Source: an uncultured Bacteroidales bacterium (GTDB lineage: Bacteria > Bacteroidota > Bacteroidia > Bacteroidales > UBA932). Taken from it: a stretch of 17,513 nucleotides of DNA. The translations under genes and the position numbers were made by a program. Of this stretch, positions 7,202-14,063 are shown piece by piece; the stretch's first letter is position 1; the number at the start of each line of letters is the position of its first letter. Below the pieces are notes generated by a model. It did no database searches and had not been told where the DNA came from. It saw only the letters and a list, made by a program, of their open reading frames with translations. The DNA lies in contig CAKUPC010000041.1 in NCBI GenBank assembly GCA_934675095.1, positions 1 through 17,513 of the forward strand, in the 5' to 3' direction.

Positions 7202-7216
7202 CGACAAGACGTGAAG
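7179..7216. terminator. Perfect palindrome overlapping the pfkA stop codon
   Basis: TCACGTCTTGTCGAT (7181-7195) pairs with ATCGACAAGACGTGA (7200-7214) around a TTAT loop; one more T:A pair (7180:7215) extends it. The pfkA stop codon (7198-7196) lies in the loop and the preceding codons lie in the stem. It could act in pfkA mRNA 3'-end formation, but it lacks a following U-run on the minus-strand transcript. A canonical intrinsic terminator is therefore doubtful. Confidence 0.5.
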
Positions 7217-8176
7217 CACGTTAATAAGTTCACGGTCAATCGGCTTGTCAATCTTGATGGCCTTGTTGAACGGGACATAGACAATCTTGTCGTTCGAGAT
7301 GCCGACCATAACGTTGCGCTGCCCGTCGTTCAGGGCATCAATCGCAGCCACGCCCAGACGGCTCGCGAGGATGCGGTCGAAGGCGCTCGGGGTGCCTCCC
7401 CTCTGGAGATGCCCGAGAATGGTCACGCGCACGTCATACTGAGGATACTCAGTCCTGATTCGCTCGGCATAGTGCATCGCCCCGCCGTCCTTCTTGCTTT
7501 CTGAAACAATGACAATCGAGCTGTTCTTGCTCTTGCGGAATCCCCTGCTGATGAACTGCTCCAACTGATCGACATCGGTCTTGTCCTCCGGGATAATCGC
7601 GGCCTCGGCCCCTGAGGCAATCGCGCTGTTCTGCGCAAGGAAGCCGGCGTCGCGTCCCATGACCTCGATGAAGAAGATGCGGTCGTGGGATGTCGCGGTG
7701 TCACGAATCTTATCGACGCACTCGACGATGGTGTTGAGCGCAGTGTCATATCCTATGGTGTAGTCGGTCCCGTAGAGATCGTTGTCAATCGTGCCGGGAA
7801 GCCCGATGCACGGGACGTCAAACTCCTTCGCGAACACCTGCGCTCCGGCGAGGGAGCCGTTTCCGCCTATTATGATAAGGGCGTCGATGCCCGCCGCCTT
7901 CATGTTGTCGTAGGCGATTTTCCTGCCTTCGGGAGTCATGAACGCCTCGGAACGCGCGGTCTTGAGAATCGTTCCTCCCCGCTGGATGGTGTTGCTGACG
8001 GACTGAGAGGTGAACTCGGCAATCTCATTGTTGATGAGTCCCTCATATCCCCTGTATATCCCCATGACTTTCCAGCCATTGTAAATCGCTGCTCTTGTGA
8101 CGGCCCTTACCGCCGCATTCATTCCGGGAGCGTCACCGCCGGAGGTAAGCACTCCCACTGTTGAAATCTTTGCCAT
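7196..8176 (-). CDS. pfkA: ATP-dependent 6-phosphofructokinase
   Basis: This enzyme phosphorylates fructose-6-phosphate to fructose-1,6-bisphosphate in the cytoplasm, the committed step of glycolysis. Visible motifs are [16 protein letters not shown] (nucleotide-binding loop, 11-26), TIDND (129-133, catalytic Asp131), MGRDAGFLA (173-181) and GHLQRGG near residue 255. The 326-residue length and overall pattern match Bacteroidales PfkA. One signature residue differs: GGNGS (104-108) instead of GGDGS, so the Asp known to help position Mg-ATP (Asp103 in E. coli) is Asn106 here. The C-terminal VLHVLSI and the stop codon are encoded within the palindrome at 7179-7216. It lies 143 bp downstream of lpxK on the same strand, with no clear TAnnTTTG promoter in the gap. 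An 8-bp stem (8201-8208/8222-8229) lies in its leader. Confidence 0.95.
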   Translation of the reverse strand: MAKISTVGVLTSGGDAPGMNAAVRAVTRAAIYNGWKVMGIYRGYEGLINNEIAEFTSQSVSNTIQRGGTILKTARSEAFMTPEGRKIAYDNMKAAGIDALIIIGGNGSLAGAQVFAKEFDVPCIGLPGTIDNDLYGTDYTIGYDTALNTIVECVDKIRDTATSHDRIFFIEVMGRDAGFLAQNSAIASGAEAAIIPEDKTDVDQLEQFISRGFRKSKNSSIVIVSESKKDGGAMHYAERIRTEYPQYDVRVTILGHLQRGGTPSAFDRILASRLGVAAIDALNDGQRNVMVGISNDKIVYVPFNKAIKIDKPIDRELINVLHVLSI

Positions 8177-8200
8177 AATCTATTAAGAAATCTTCAAAAC

Positions 8201-8229
8201 AATCTGAGGCAAATTCTTTTTCTCAGATT
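8201..8229 (-). promoter_or_regulatory. Stem-loop in the pfkA leader
   Basis: AATCTGAG (8201-8208) and CTCAGATT (8222-8229) form a perfect 8-bp stem with a 13-nt loop, about 25 nt upstream of the pfkA start codon. It may be an attenuator-like or stabilising structure; its role is unknown. Confidence 0.35.
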
Positions 8230-8319
8230 TCTAAAGTGAACCCATAGAAGCAACAAAATTCGTGCAAAACCATGACGCGGGGACAACGGCTCAGCAAAAA
8301 GCGAGGAGAATCCGCGATC

Positions 8320-9447
8320 CTACAGCCCGGCGACAATCCCGGCGAAAACGCTGCGTTCGTCGTCGGAGAGGAACTGGGCCCGGATTGGCATATAGAACAT
8401 CCGCCGGCGCAGTTCTTCGGGAACGTTCTTGCAGTCGCGGATGCGCTGGTAGTCCTTTTCCGTGGTGATTATCAGCGATGTGGGATGCGCCGCGGCGAGC
8501 GAGTTTATGGCCGAGACGTCCGATTTCGTGAACTTGTGGTGGTCTCCGAACTTTATGTGACCCACCAGCTTGTAGTTCAGGCGAAGCTGCTCCGAAAAGG
8601 GAGTGTCGTCCGCTATCCCGCTGAACATCACCGCCATCTTCGAGTAGAGGTAGCGGCTGTTACCCTCCGGGAACACGGGCTGAGCCTCGTCGTAGCCGAT
8701 TTTTGTGAAGAAAAGATACTGCTTGCGGCCGTTGTCCGTCCGCCATCCGAAGCAGTCCTTCTGATTGTACCTCTCAATGCCCAACGACAGCGCCCATTTG
8801 TCCATCTCCCAAGGGTTGATTTCCCACGGGCATTTCGACACAATCAGAGCGTCCGCCGACGCAACCCTTTCCGGAAGGTCCCTGAGCCGTCCGAGCGGCA
8901 ACAGGCTGTCCTTGAACGTCGGTCTGTTGTAGTCCACAAGCACAATCGACAAATCCGGTTTCAGTGCCCTGAACTGGAAACAGTCATCAAGGACCAGAAT
9001 GTCCGCCGGCGTGATTTCCTTCGCCCTGCACTTGCGGGACTTCTTGCTTTCAAGAAAAGGCTTGGGGGCACACAGAATCCGGCATCCCTCAACCCTGTCC
9101 TTATCCACTGCCACCGTGACTCCCGGAAACTTCTTCTTTATTTGCAGAGGCTCGTCGCCGAAATCCCTCGCGGAACCGTCCGCCGTCACAATCTGGAATC
9201 CCCCGAGCCTGCGCCTGTAGCCCCTTGACAGCACCGCCACATTCTTGCCACACCATTTTTCGCTGCGGAGCAACATCCTGATAATCATCTCAGTATGGGG
9301 AGTCTTCCCCGTTCCTCCCACGGTTATGTTCCCGATTCCGATTGAGGGCACACCACTCCCGTGAACCTTGCGAATCCCGTGGTCGTAGAGAAAATGTCTC
9401 GTCTTGAGTGTGAGATAATATGGAAACAGAAGAATTTTGTCAATCAT
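8320..9447 (-). CDS. lpxK: Tetraacyldisaccharide 4'-kinase (lipid A biosynthesis)
   Basis: LpxK phosphorylates the 4' position of the tetraacyldisaccharide-1-phosphate precursor to give lipid IVA, at the cytoplasmic face of the inner membrane. The 375-residue protein has a hydrophobic N-terminal anchor segment (MIDKILLFPYYLTLKTRHF), Walker A GGTGKTP (44-50), LSRGYRR (74-80) and GDEP (97-100). The family motif normally reads DDGFQHR or DDAFQHR but is DDCFQFR here (154-160): the Asp pair is kept and His is replaced by Phe. A basic segment (about 130-143, SKKSRKCRAKE) precedes it. It begins 33 bp downstream of dusB on the same strand, so the two are likely co-transcribed. It identifies the organism as a lipid-A-bearing Gram-negative. 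Confidence 0.94.
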   Translation of the reverse strand: MIDKILLFPYYLTLKTRHFLYDHGIRKVHGSGVPSIGIGNITVGGTGKTPHTEMIIRMLLRSEKWCGKNVAVLSRGYRRRLGGFQIVTADGSARDFGDEPLQIKKKFPGVTVAVDKDRVEGCRILCAPKPFLESKKSRKCRAKEITPADILVLDDCFQFRALKPDLSIVLVDYNRPTFKDSLLPLGRLRDLPERVASADALIVSKCPWEINPWEMDKWALSLGIERYNQKDCFGWRTDNGRKQYLFFTKIGYDEAQPVFPEGNSRYLYSKMAVMFSGIADDTPFSEQLRLNYKLVGHIKFGDHHKFTKSDVSAINSLAAAHPTSLIITTEKDYQRIRDCKNVPEELRRRMFYMPIRAQFLSDDERSVFAGIVAGL

Positions 9448-9480
9448 ATATTTCTCTGATAGTTAAGTCTATATATATAT

Positions 9481-10542
9481 TCATTCGTTTGAGGAGATAT
9501 TGCCGCATTTTTCGTCATACACAGAGATTACCTCCGGTGCCCACGCGCCCCATCGCTCCGCCACTTCGTCGAGAGTCGCGTAAAGCTGCGGTATATCATA
9601 GAGAGTCACAAGTCTGAGCCTCGTTTCCTTGAAGTCCGGAAGGCCCTTGAAATAGCAGGAAAGATGACGGCGCATTTCGATGACCCCGACGTGTTCCCCC
9701 TTGATTTCTATTGACTTGGCAAGATGCCGCTTCGCGAGTTCCACCCTGTCGGCGACGCTCATCGGAGGAAGAAGTTCACCAGTCCGGAGATAGTGCCTTA
9801 TTTCCTTGAATATCCACGGATGTCCGAAGGTGGCGCGTCCTATCATGACTCCATCGACCCCATATCGGTCAAACGCATTTTTCGCGTCCTGCGGCGTCCG
9901 TATGTCCCCGTTGCCGATGATGGGTATATGCATTCTCGGATTGTTCTTCACCTGCCCTATCAGAGTCCAGTCAGCCTCGCCCTTATACATCTGGCAGCGC
10001 GTGCGTCCGTGAATCGTAAGTGCCTGTATTCCCGTGTCTTGAAGTCTCTCCGCGAGTTCGACGATAATCTTCGAGTCTTCGTCCCATCCGAGGCGCGTCT
10101 TCACCGTGACAGGCTTTTTCACCGCCTCCACAACCCTCCGCGTGATGTCAATCATCTTGTCCGGCTCCCTCATCATTCCGCTTCCCGCCCCGCGCCGTGC
10201 AATCTTGCTCACGGGACAGCCGAAGTTTATGTCTATCACATCCGCTCCGTGAGTCTCGACAAGTTCCGCAGCCCTGTCCGCCATCACCGCCGCATCGACC
10301 ATCGCCTCCGGTATGCTTCCATATATCTGAATCCCTATCGGCGCTTCAAAATCGTAGGTCTTCAACTTTTCGAGCGATTTCTTCGCATCCCGTATCAGCC
10401 CGTCGGAGGATATGAACTCGGTGTACATCATGTCCGCCCCGAATTCCTTGCACACCCATCTGAAGGACGGGTCGGTCACATCCTCCATCGGCGCAAGGAA
10501 CAGCGGCTGCTCCCCCAAATCTATGTTTTCTCCTATCTTCAT
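9481..10542 (-). CDS. dusB: tRNA-dihydrouridine synthase (DusB-like)
   Basis: This is an FMN-dependent enzyme that reduces uridine to dihydrouridine in tRNA, using NADPH. The TIM-barrel signatures are present: APMEDVTD (17-24), INFGCPVSKI with catalytic Cys109, VKTRLGW, IHGRTR, IIGNGDI and DGVMIGRATFG. The start at 10542 (MKIGENIDLGEQPLFLAPM) gives 353 residues. The open frame extends 31 codons upstream, but that stretch crosses a good -7 box (10586-10579) and has no family similarity that I recognise, so I reject it. The promoter suggests dusB starts a transcriptional unit with lpxK and possibly pfkA. I cannot exclude read-through from the upstream aromatic genes, 89 bp away. Confidence 0.93.
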   Translation of the reverse strand: MKIGENIDLGEQPLFLAPMEDVTDPSFRWVCKEFGADMMYTEFISSDGLIRDAKKSLEKLKTYDFEAPIGIQIYGSIPEAMVDAAVMADRAAELVETHGADVIDINFGCPVSKIARRGAGSGMMREPDKMIDITRRVVEAVKKPVTVKTRLGWDEDSKIIVELAERLQDTGIQALTIHGRTRCQMYKGEADWTLIGQVKNNPRMHIPIIGNGDIRTPQDAKNAFDRYGVDGVMIGRATFGHPWIFKEIRHYLRTGELLPPMSVADRVELAKRHLAKSIEIKGEHVGVIEMRRHLSCYFKGLPDFKETRLRLVTLYDIPQLYATLDEVAERWGAWAPEVISVYDEKCGNISSNE

Positions 10543-10578
10543 CTGACTCCGGACATCTATATTTTCATTTTGAGCCTG

Positions 10579-10586
10579 CAAAGTTA
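10579..10586 (-). promoter_or_regulatory. Predicted -7 box for dusB
   Basis: On the minus strand TAACTTTG (10586-10579), followed by CA, matches TAnnTTTG. No TTTG occurs at the expected 19-bp spacing. The implied leader of about 30 nt fits the chosen dusB start at 10542. Confidence 0.5.
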
Positions 10587-10631
10587 ATAAAAATCCGGTT
10601 TTCACATCCTGCCAGGCATCGACGGCGGTTG

Positions 10632-11735
10632 TCATTCCTGCGCCTTGATCGAGGCCTCGTGGATGGCGTTGAAGACGGTTTTGACGAAGTCCTCGTCGAG
10701 GCCGCGCTCGCGCCCCTTGGCAATCACGTCGGCGAGGACGGCTTCCCAGCGGCCGGTCTGGAGGATGGCGATGTTGTTCTCGCGCTTGCTCTCTCCGATA
10801 CGGCGGCTGATTTCCATGCGTTGGGCGAGGGTGTGGATGAGATTTTCGTCGATGACGTCAATCTTCGCGCGAAGCTGGCTGATGGTCTCCTTGTAGGCGG
10901 AGTCGGAGGTGTCGGTCTCGCGCACAATCAGGCGGTTTTCTAGCATATCAGCCAGGGCGGCCGGGGTGAGCTGCTGTTTCGCGTCGCTCAGGGCCACCGA
11001 GGGGTTGCAGTGGCTTTCGACCATAAGCCCATCAAGCCCGAGGTCCATCGCACGCTGGGAGATTTCCGTGATGTAGGCGCGGCTGCCGGCAAGGTGGCTC
11101 GGGTCGCAGAAAAACGGAAGTTCCGGGCAGAGGCTGCGGAGTTCCACGGCATACTGCCATAGAGGGTCGTTGCGGTACTTTATTTTCTCAGAAGTCGAGA
11201 AGCCCCTGTGTATCACGCCAATCTTGCGTATTCCGGCACGGTTCAGCCTCTCAAGGGCTCCTATCCAGAGGTCAAGGTCGGGATTCACCGGATTCTTCAC
11301 GAGCACGGGGATGTCGGTGCCGGCAAGCGCATCGGCAATTTCCTGAACGAGGAACGGATTGGCCGTCGTCCGTGCTCCGATCCACACGAGGTCAACGCCA
11401 TGCTCCAGACAGTCGCGGACATGACGCTCACCCGCAACCTCCGTGGCAATCTTCAGCCCGAACTCGCGCCTTGCCCTCTGCATCCATTTCAGTCCCGGAG
11501 CGCCCACGCCCTCGAAACATCCGGGATGCGTGCGAGGCTTCCATATCCCTGCACGATAGACATTTATCCCTATCCTCTTCAGCTGAGCGGCCGTCGTCAT
11601 CACCTGTTCTTCAGTCTCCGCGCTGCACGGGCCCGCAATCACGCACGGACGCGGCGGAAGATGGAACATTCCCCATTCGTTCAGCGGGGTTATTTCGAGT
11701 TTCGGAGAATTCGCCATATTCTTCACGTCCGTCAA
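10632..11735 (-). CDS. Bifunctional DAHP synthase / chorismate mutase
   Basis: This is a fusion of the first shikimate-pathway enzyme with chorismate mutase. The N-terminal domain (about 20-270) is a type I-beta DAHP synthase, condensing phosphoenolpyruvate and erythrose-4-phosphate. It has AGPCSAE with metal-binding Cys37, RAGIWKPRT (61-69), KNPVNPD, FCDPSHLAG and ESHCNPSVALSDAKQQL. The C-terminal domain (about 278-367) is an AroQ-type chorismate mutase (LRAKIDVIDENLIHTLAQRM...ISRRIGESKREN), converting chorismate to prephenate. The fusion is common in Bacteroidetes, where the mutase domain can confer feedback control by prephenate or chorismate. It starts 4 bp after the aminotransferase stop codon; an alternative start is the Met at 11717. 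The prephenate dehydratase and dehydrogenase genes that often flank this pair are absent here. Confidence 0.94.
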   Translation of the reverse strand: MTDVKNMANSPKLEITPLNEWGMFHLPPRPCVIAGPCSAETEEQVMTTAAQLKRIGINVYRAGIWKPRTHPGCFEGVGAPGLKWMQRARREFGLKIATEVAGERHVRDCLEHGVDLVWIGARTTANPFLVQEIADALAGTDIPVLVKNPVNPDLDLWIGALERLNRAGIRKIGVIHRGFSTSEKIKYRNDPLWQYAVELRSLCPELPFFCDPSHLAGSRAYITEISQRAMDLGLDGLMVESHCNPSVALSDAKQQLTPAALADMLENRLIVRETDTSDSAYKETISQLRAKIDVIDENLIHTLAQRMEISRRIGESKRENNIAILQTGRWEAVLADVIAKGRERGLDEDFVKTVFNAIHEASIKAQE

Positions 11736-11739
11736 TGGT

Positions 11740-13002
11740 TCAGCGCATAATGCCCCGAATCAGTCCAAGGGCTTCAGTGAGCCTTTCGGCATTGGCACAC
11801 AAGGAGATGCGGATGTAGTCGCGTCCGTTGTGGCCGAAGATGCAGCCTGGAGTGACAAACACGCCGGCCTTGTAGAGAAGGTAGTCGGACACGAGTTCAC
11901 CCCTCGTCTTTTCCCGGCCATTCTCGGGAGCGCTCAGTTTCGAACCTGCCGTCCGCGCAAGTTCCGCCGTTTCCTCAGCCTTGCCGAGCAGCGGACCGTC
12001 CTCGGGAACACGCCCCCAGACGAAGAGGCCGGTGCCGTCGGCAGGATACTCCGCGCCGAGAACATCCATGATTTCGCAGGCAATCTTCCTGCGCTCGCGG
12101 TAGCCGGCATTCAGCTGCTCAAACCATTCCTGCCCCTGCGAGAGAGCGGCCACGGCAGCCATCTGCATAGGCTTGAACATCCCCGAGTCCATCTGGGACT
12201 TGACCTTGAGCACCGCAGAAATCAGTTCCTGCGCCCCGGCGACCATCCCGATTCTCCAACCGGACATATTGTGCGCCTTGCTGAGGGAGTTCAGCTCAAT
12301 GCTGCATTCCTTAGCGCGAGGGACCGCGAGTATTGAAAGAGGCCTGTCCGTGAGCACGAAGCTATAGGGGTTGTCGTTGACTATCAGGACGTCGTGTTCG
12401 AGGCCGAACTTCACGATTTTCCGATACAGTTCCTCCGAAGCAGCCTTGCCGGTCGGCATCGAAGGGTAGTTCACCCACATCATCTTCACGCCGCTGAGGT
12501 CCATGCGCTCCAGAGCCTCGAAATCAGGACTCCAGTCATTCTCCGGAAGCAGGTCGTAGGTGAGGATTTCCGCCTCGACGAGTTCGAGGGCCGAGGTGTA
12601 GGTCGGATAGCCGGGGTCAGGGACAAGCACCTTGTCGCCCTTGTCGATGAACGCGAGGGCGAGAAGCAGGATGCCCTCTTTGGAGCCGGCCAGAGGCTGT
12701 ATTTCGGTGGCCGGGTCGAGTTCAACGCCGTAGTAGCGGCGATACCAGTCGGAGAAGGCACCTCGGAGTTCCGGAAGCCCCTTATAGTTCTGATACACAT
12801 GAGCGTCCGTTCTGTGCGTGCACTCGCACAGAGCCTCTATCGCGGCCACCGGGGGCATTCTGTCCGGGGCGCCTATGCCGAGGCTTATTATCGGTTTCAG
12901 TCCATTTTCGGCACGCCATCCGTTCAGCGCCGCTAGTTCCTTATTTTTGCGGGAGAAATAATATTCCTTTATATATGTTGTTCTTTTTGCCGGATTTATC
13001 AT
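11740..13002 (-). CDS. PLP-dependent class I/II aminotransferase
   Basis: This is a fold-type I pyridoxal-phosphate aminotransferase of 420 residues. The PLP lysine is Lys242 in SLSKAHNMSGWRIG. Other markers are YPTYTSALE, NYPSMPTGK (179-186, with Met where many relatives have Asn) and the C-terminal RISLCAN that supplies the carboxylate-binding Arg. The start at 13002 (MINPAKRTTYIKEYYFSRKNK) was chosen over an in-frame ATG at 13059 because a perfect promoter lies between them (13030-13061). Translational spacing to the DAHP synthase/chorismate mutase gene is 4 bp, so it most likely transaminates phenylpyruvate or 4-hydroxyphenylpyruvate in phenylalanine and tyrosine synthesis. That role comes from context; sequence alone does not separate it from related methionine, aspartate or diaminopimelate aminotransferases. 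Confidence 0.9.
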   Translation of the reverse strand: MINPAKRTTYIKEYYFSRKNKELAALNGWRAENGLKPIISLGIGAPDRMPPVAAIEALCECTHRTDAHVYQNYKGLPELRGAFSDWYRRYYGVELDPATEIQPLAGSKEGILLLALAFIDKGDKVLVPDPGYPTYTSALELVEAEILTYDLLPENDWSPDFEALERMDLSGVKMMWVNYPSMPTGKAASEELYRKIVKFGLEHDVLIVNDNPYSFVLTDRPLSILAVPRAKECSIELNSLSKAHNMSGWRIGMVAGAQELISAVLKVKSQMDSGMFKPMQMAAVAALSQGQEWFEQLNAGYRERRKIACEIMDVLGAEYPADGTGLFVWGRVPEDGPLLGKAEETAELARTAGSKLSAPENGREKTRGELVSDYLLYKAGVFVTPGCIFGHNGRDYIRISLCANAERLTEALGLIRGIMR

Positions 13003-13029
13003 GATTTTAGTTTCTTTTTGGTCGAAACA

Positions 13030-13061
13030 CAAATTTAGGAACAAATGAGGATAATGCAAAA
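13030..13061 (-). promoter_or_regulatory. Promoter of the aminotransferase-DAHP synthase operon
   Basis: Read on the minus strand: TTTTG (13061-13057), a 19-bp spacer, then TAAATTTG (13037-13030). This is a full match to the Bacteroidetes promoter consensus, and it leaves a leader of about 20 nt before the start at 13002. It overlaps the expected upstream region of the divergent transporter promoter. Confidence 0.82.
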
Positions 13062-13072
13062 GGAATATGAAT

Positions 13073-13080
13073 TATCTTTG
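13073..13080 (+). promoter_or_regulatory. Predicted -7 box for the EamA-type transporter gene
   Basis: TATCTTTG matches TAnnTTTG, and GCGG follows. The position expected for a -33 TTTG (13050-13053) reads GATA and lacks it. That region lies inside the divergent aminotransferase promoter, so the two may compete or share a regulator. The leader would be about 54 nt. Confidence 0.55.
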
Positions 13081-13139
13081 CGGCGGTTTTCGCGGACACG
13101 GGCATTCTCATGTTTCGCAATATACAAATAGGATAGGTT

Positions 13140-14063
13140 ATGCCGCTTTGGCTTTCGCTCGCTTTCTGTTCGGCGTTTCTGCTCGGACTCTACGACGTCT
13201 CCAAGAAGGAGGCGCTCAGGGACAATGCCGTGATTCCGGTGCTGTTCCTCAACACGCTGTTCTCAACGGTCATTTTCCTGCCTTTCCTCATCGACTGCAT
13301 AGGCGGCTTCGGATGGTTCGGGGCGGGGATTTTCGACATAACCGCTGCTCACGATGCAATAGAAAACCCTGCCCTGGCGCATCTTTTCATTCTCGGGAAG
13401 GCGGCGCTGGTGCTGTCGTCGTGGATTTTCGGCTACTTCGGGCTGAAGCACCTGCCGATTACTATCGTAGGGCCGATTAACGCGACCCGTCCGGTCCTGG
13501 TGCTGCTGGGAGCGATGATTTTCTTCGGGGAGAGGCTGAACCTCTGGCAGTGGGCAGGCGTGCTGCTCGCAATCGTGTCGGTGTTCCTCCTAAGCCGTTC
13601 GAGCAAAAGGGAGTCGATTGACTTCGCGCACAACCGCTGGATTCTCTGCCTCTGCGTCTCGGTGCTGCTCGGGGCGGCAAGCGGACTCTACGACAAGTTC
13701 ATAATGCGACGGTTCGAACCGATTTTCGTGCAGACATGGTACAATCTCTACCAGTGCATAATAATGGGCGTACTGATGATGGTTCTATGGTTTCCTAAGC
13801 GCGGCTCAACGACGCCGTTTCACTGGAGCTGGGCAATCCCGGCCATCTCGGTGCTCATCTCTGCCGCCGACTTTGTCTATTACACAGCCCTCGCCCAGCC
13901 GGATTCGATGATTTCCATAATATCGCTCGTCCGCCGCGGTGCCGTCATCGTCTCTTTCCTCTGCGGCTGGCTTGTCTTCAAGGAAAAGAACCTGAAGGCG
14001 AAGGCATTAGATTTATGCCTGATCATACTCGGAATGGTATTTATTTATATAGGCTCAAAGTAA
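13140..14063 (+). CDS. EamA/DMT-family membrane transporter
   Basis: This 307-residue, strongly hydrophobic protein has the layout of the drug/metabolite transporter superfamily: two EamA repeats of about five transmembrane helices each, roughly residues 1-140 and 160-307. The second repeat begins near WILCLCVSVLLGAASGLYDKF. It resembles the first (WLSLAFCSAFLLGLYDVSKKE), which supports internal duplication. Short charged loops lie between helices and the C-terminus is short. Family members usually export small metabolites such as amino acids; the substrate here is unknown. It is divergent from the aminotransferase-DAHP synthase operon, which may hint at an aromatic compound, but this is only context. 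Its 3' end overlaps that of coaE by 9 bp with no terminator between them. Confidence 0.88.
   Translation: MPLWLSLAFCSAFLLGLYDVSKKEALRDNAVIPVLFLNTLFSTVIFLPFLIDCIGGFGWFGAGIFDITAAHDAIENPALAHLFILGKAALVLSSWIFGYFGLKHLPITIVGPINATRPVLVLLGAMIFFGERLNLWQWAGVLLAIVSVFLLSRSSKRESIDFAHNRWILCLCVSVLLGAASGLYDKFIMRRFEPIFVQTWYNLYQCIIMGVLMMVLWFPKRGSTTPFHWSWAIPAISVLISAADFVYYTALAQPDSMISIISLVRRGAVIVSFLCGWLVFKEKNLKAKALDLCLIILGMVFIYIGSK

Noticed and set aside
6917..7224. Plus-strand frames in the 155-bp repeats (MEGWSGTEDRS...)
   Set aside because: The peptide simply repeats with the DNA period, has no family resemblance and lacks a promoter. The hairpin-rich DNA explains the conservation better.
10543..10635. 31-codon N-terminal extension of DusB
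   Set aside because: A -7 box lies inside it and the family N-terminus fits the Met at 10542.
13003..13059. 19-codon N-terminal extension of the aminotransferase
   Set aside because: It contains the full promoter (13030-13061), so it cannot be part of that transcript.
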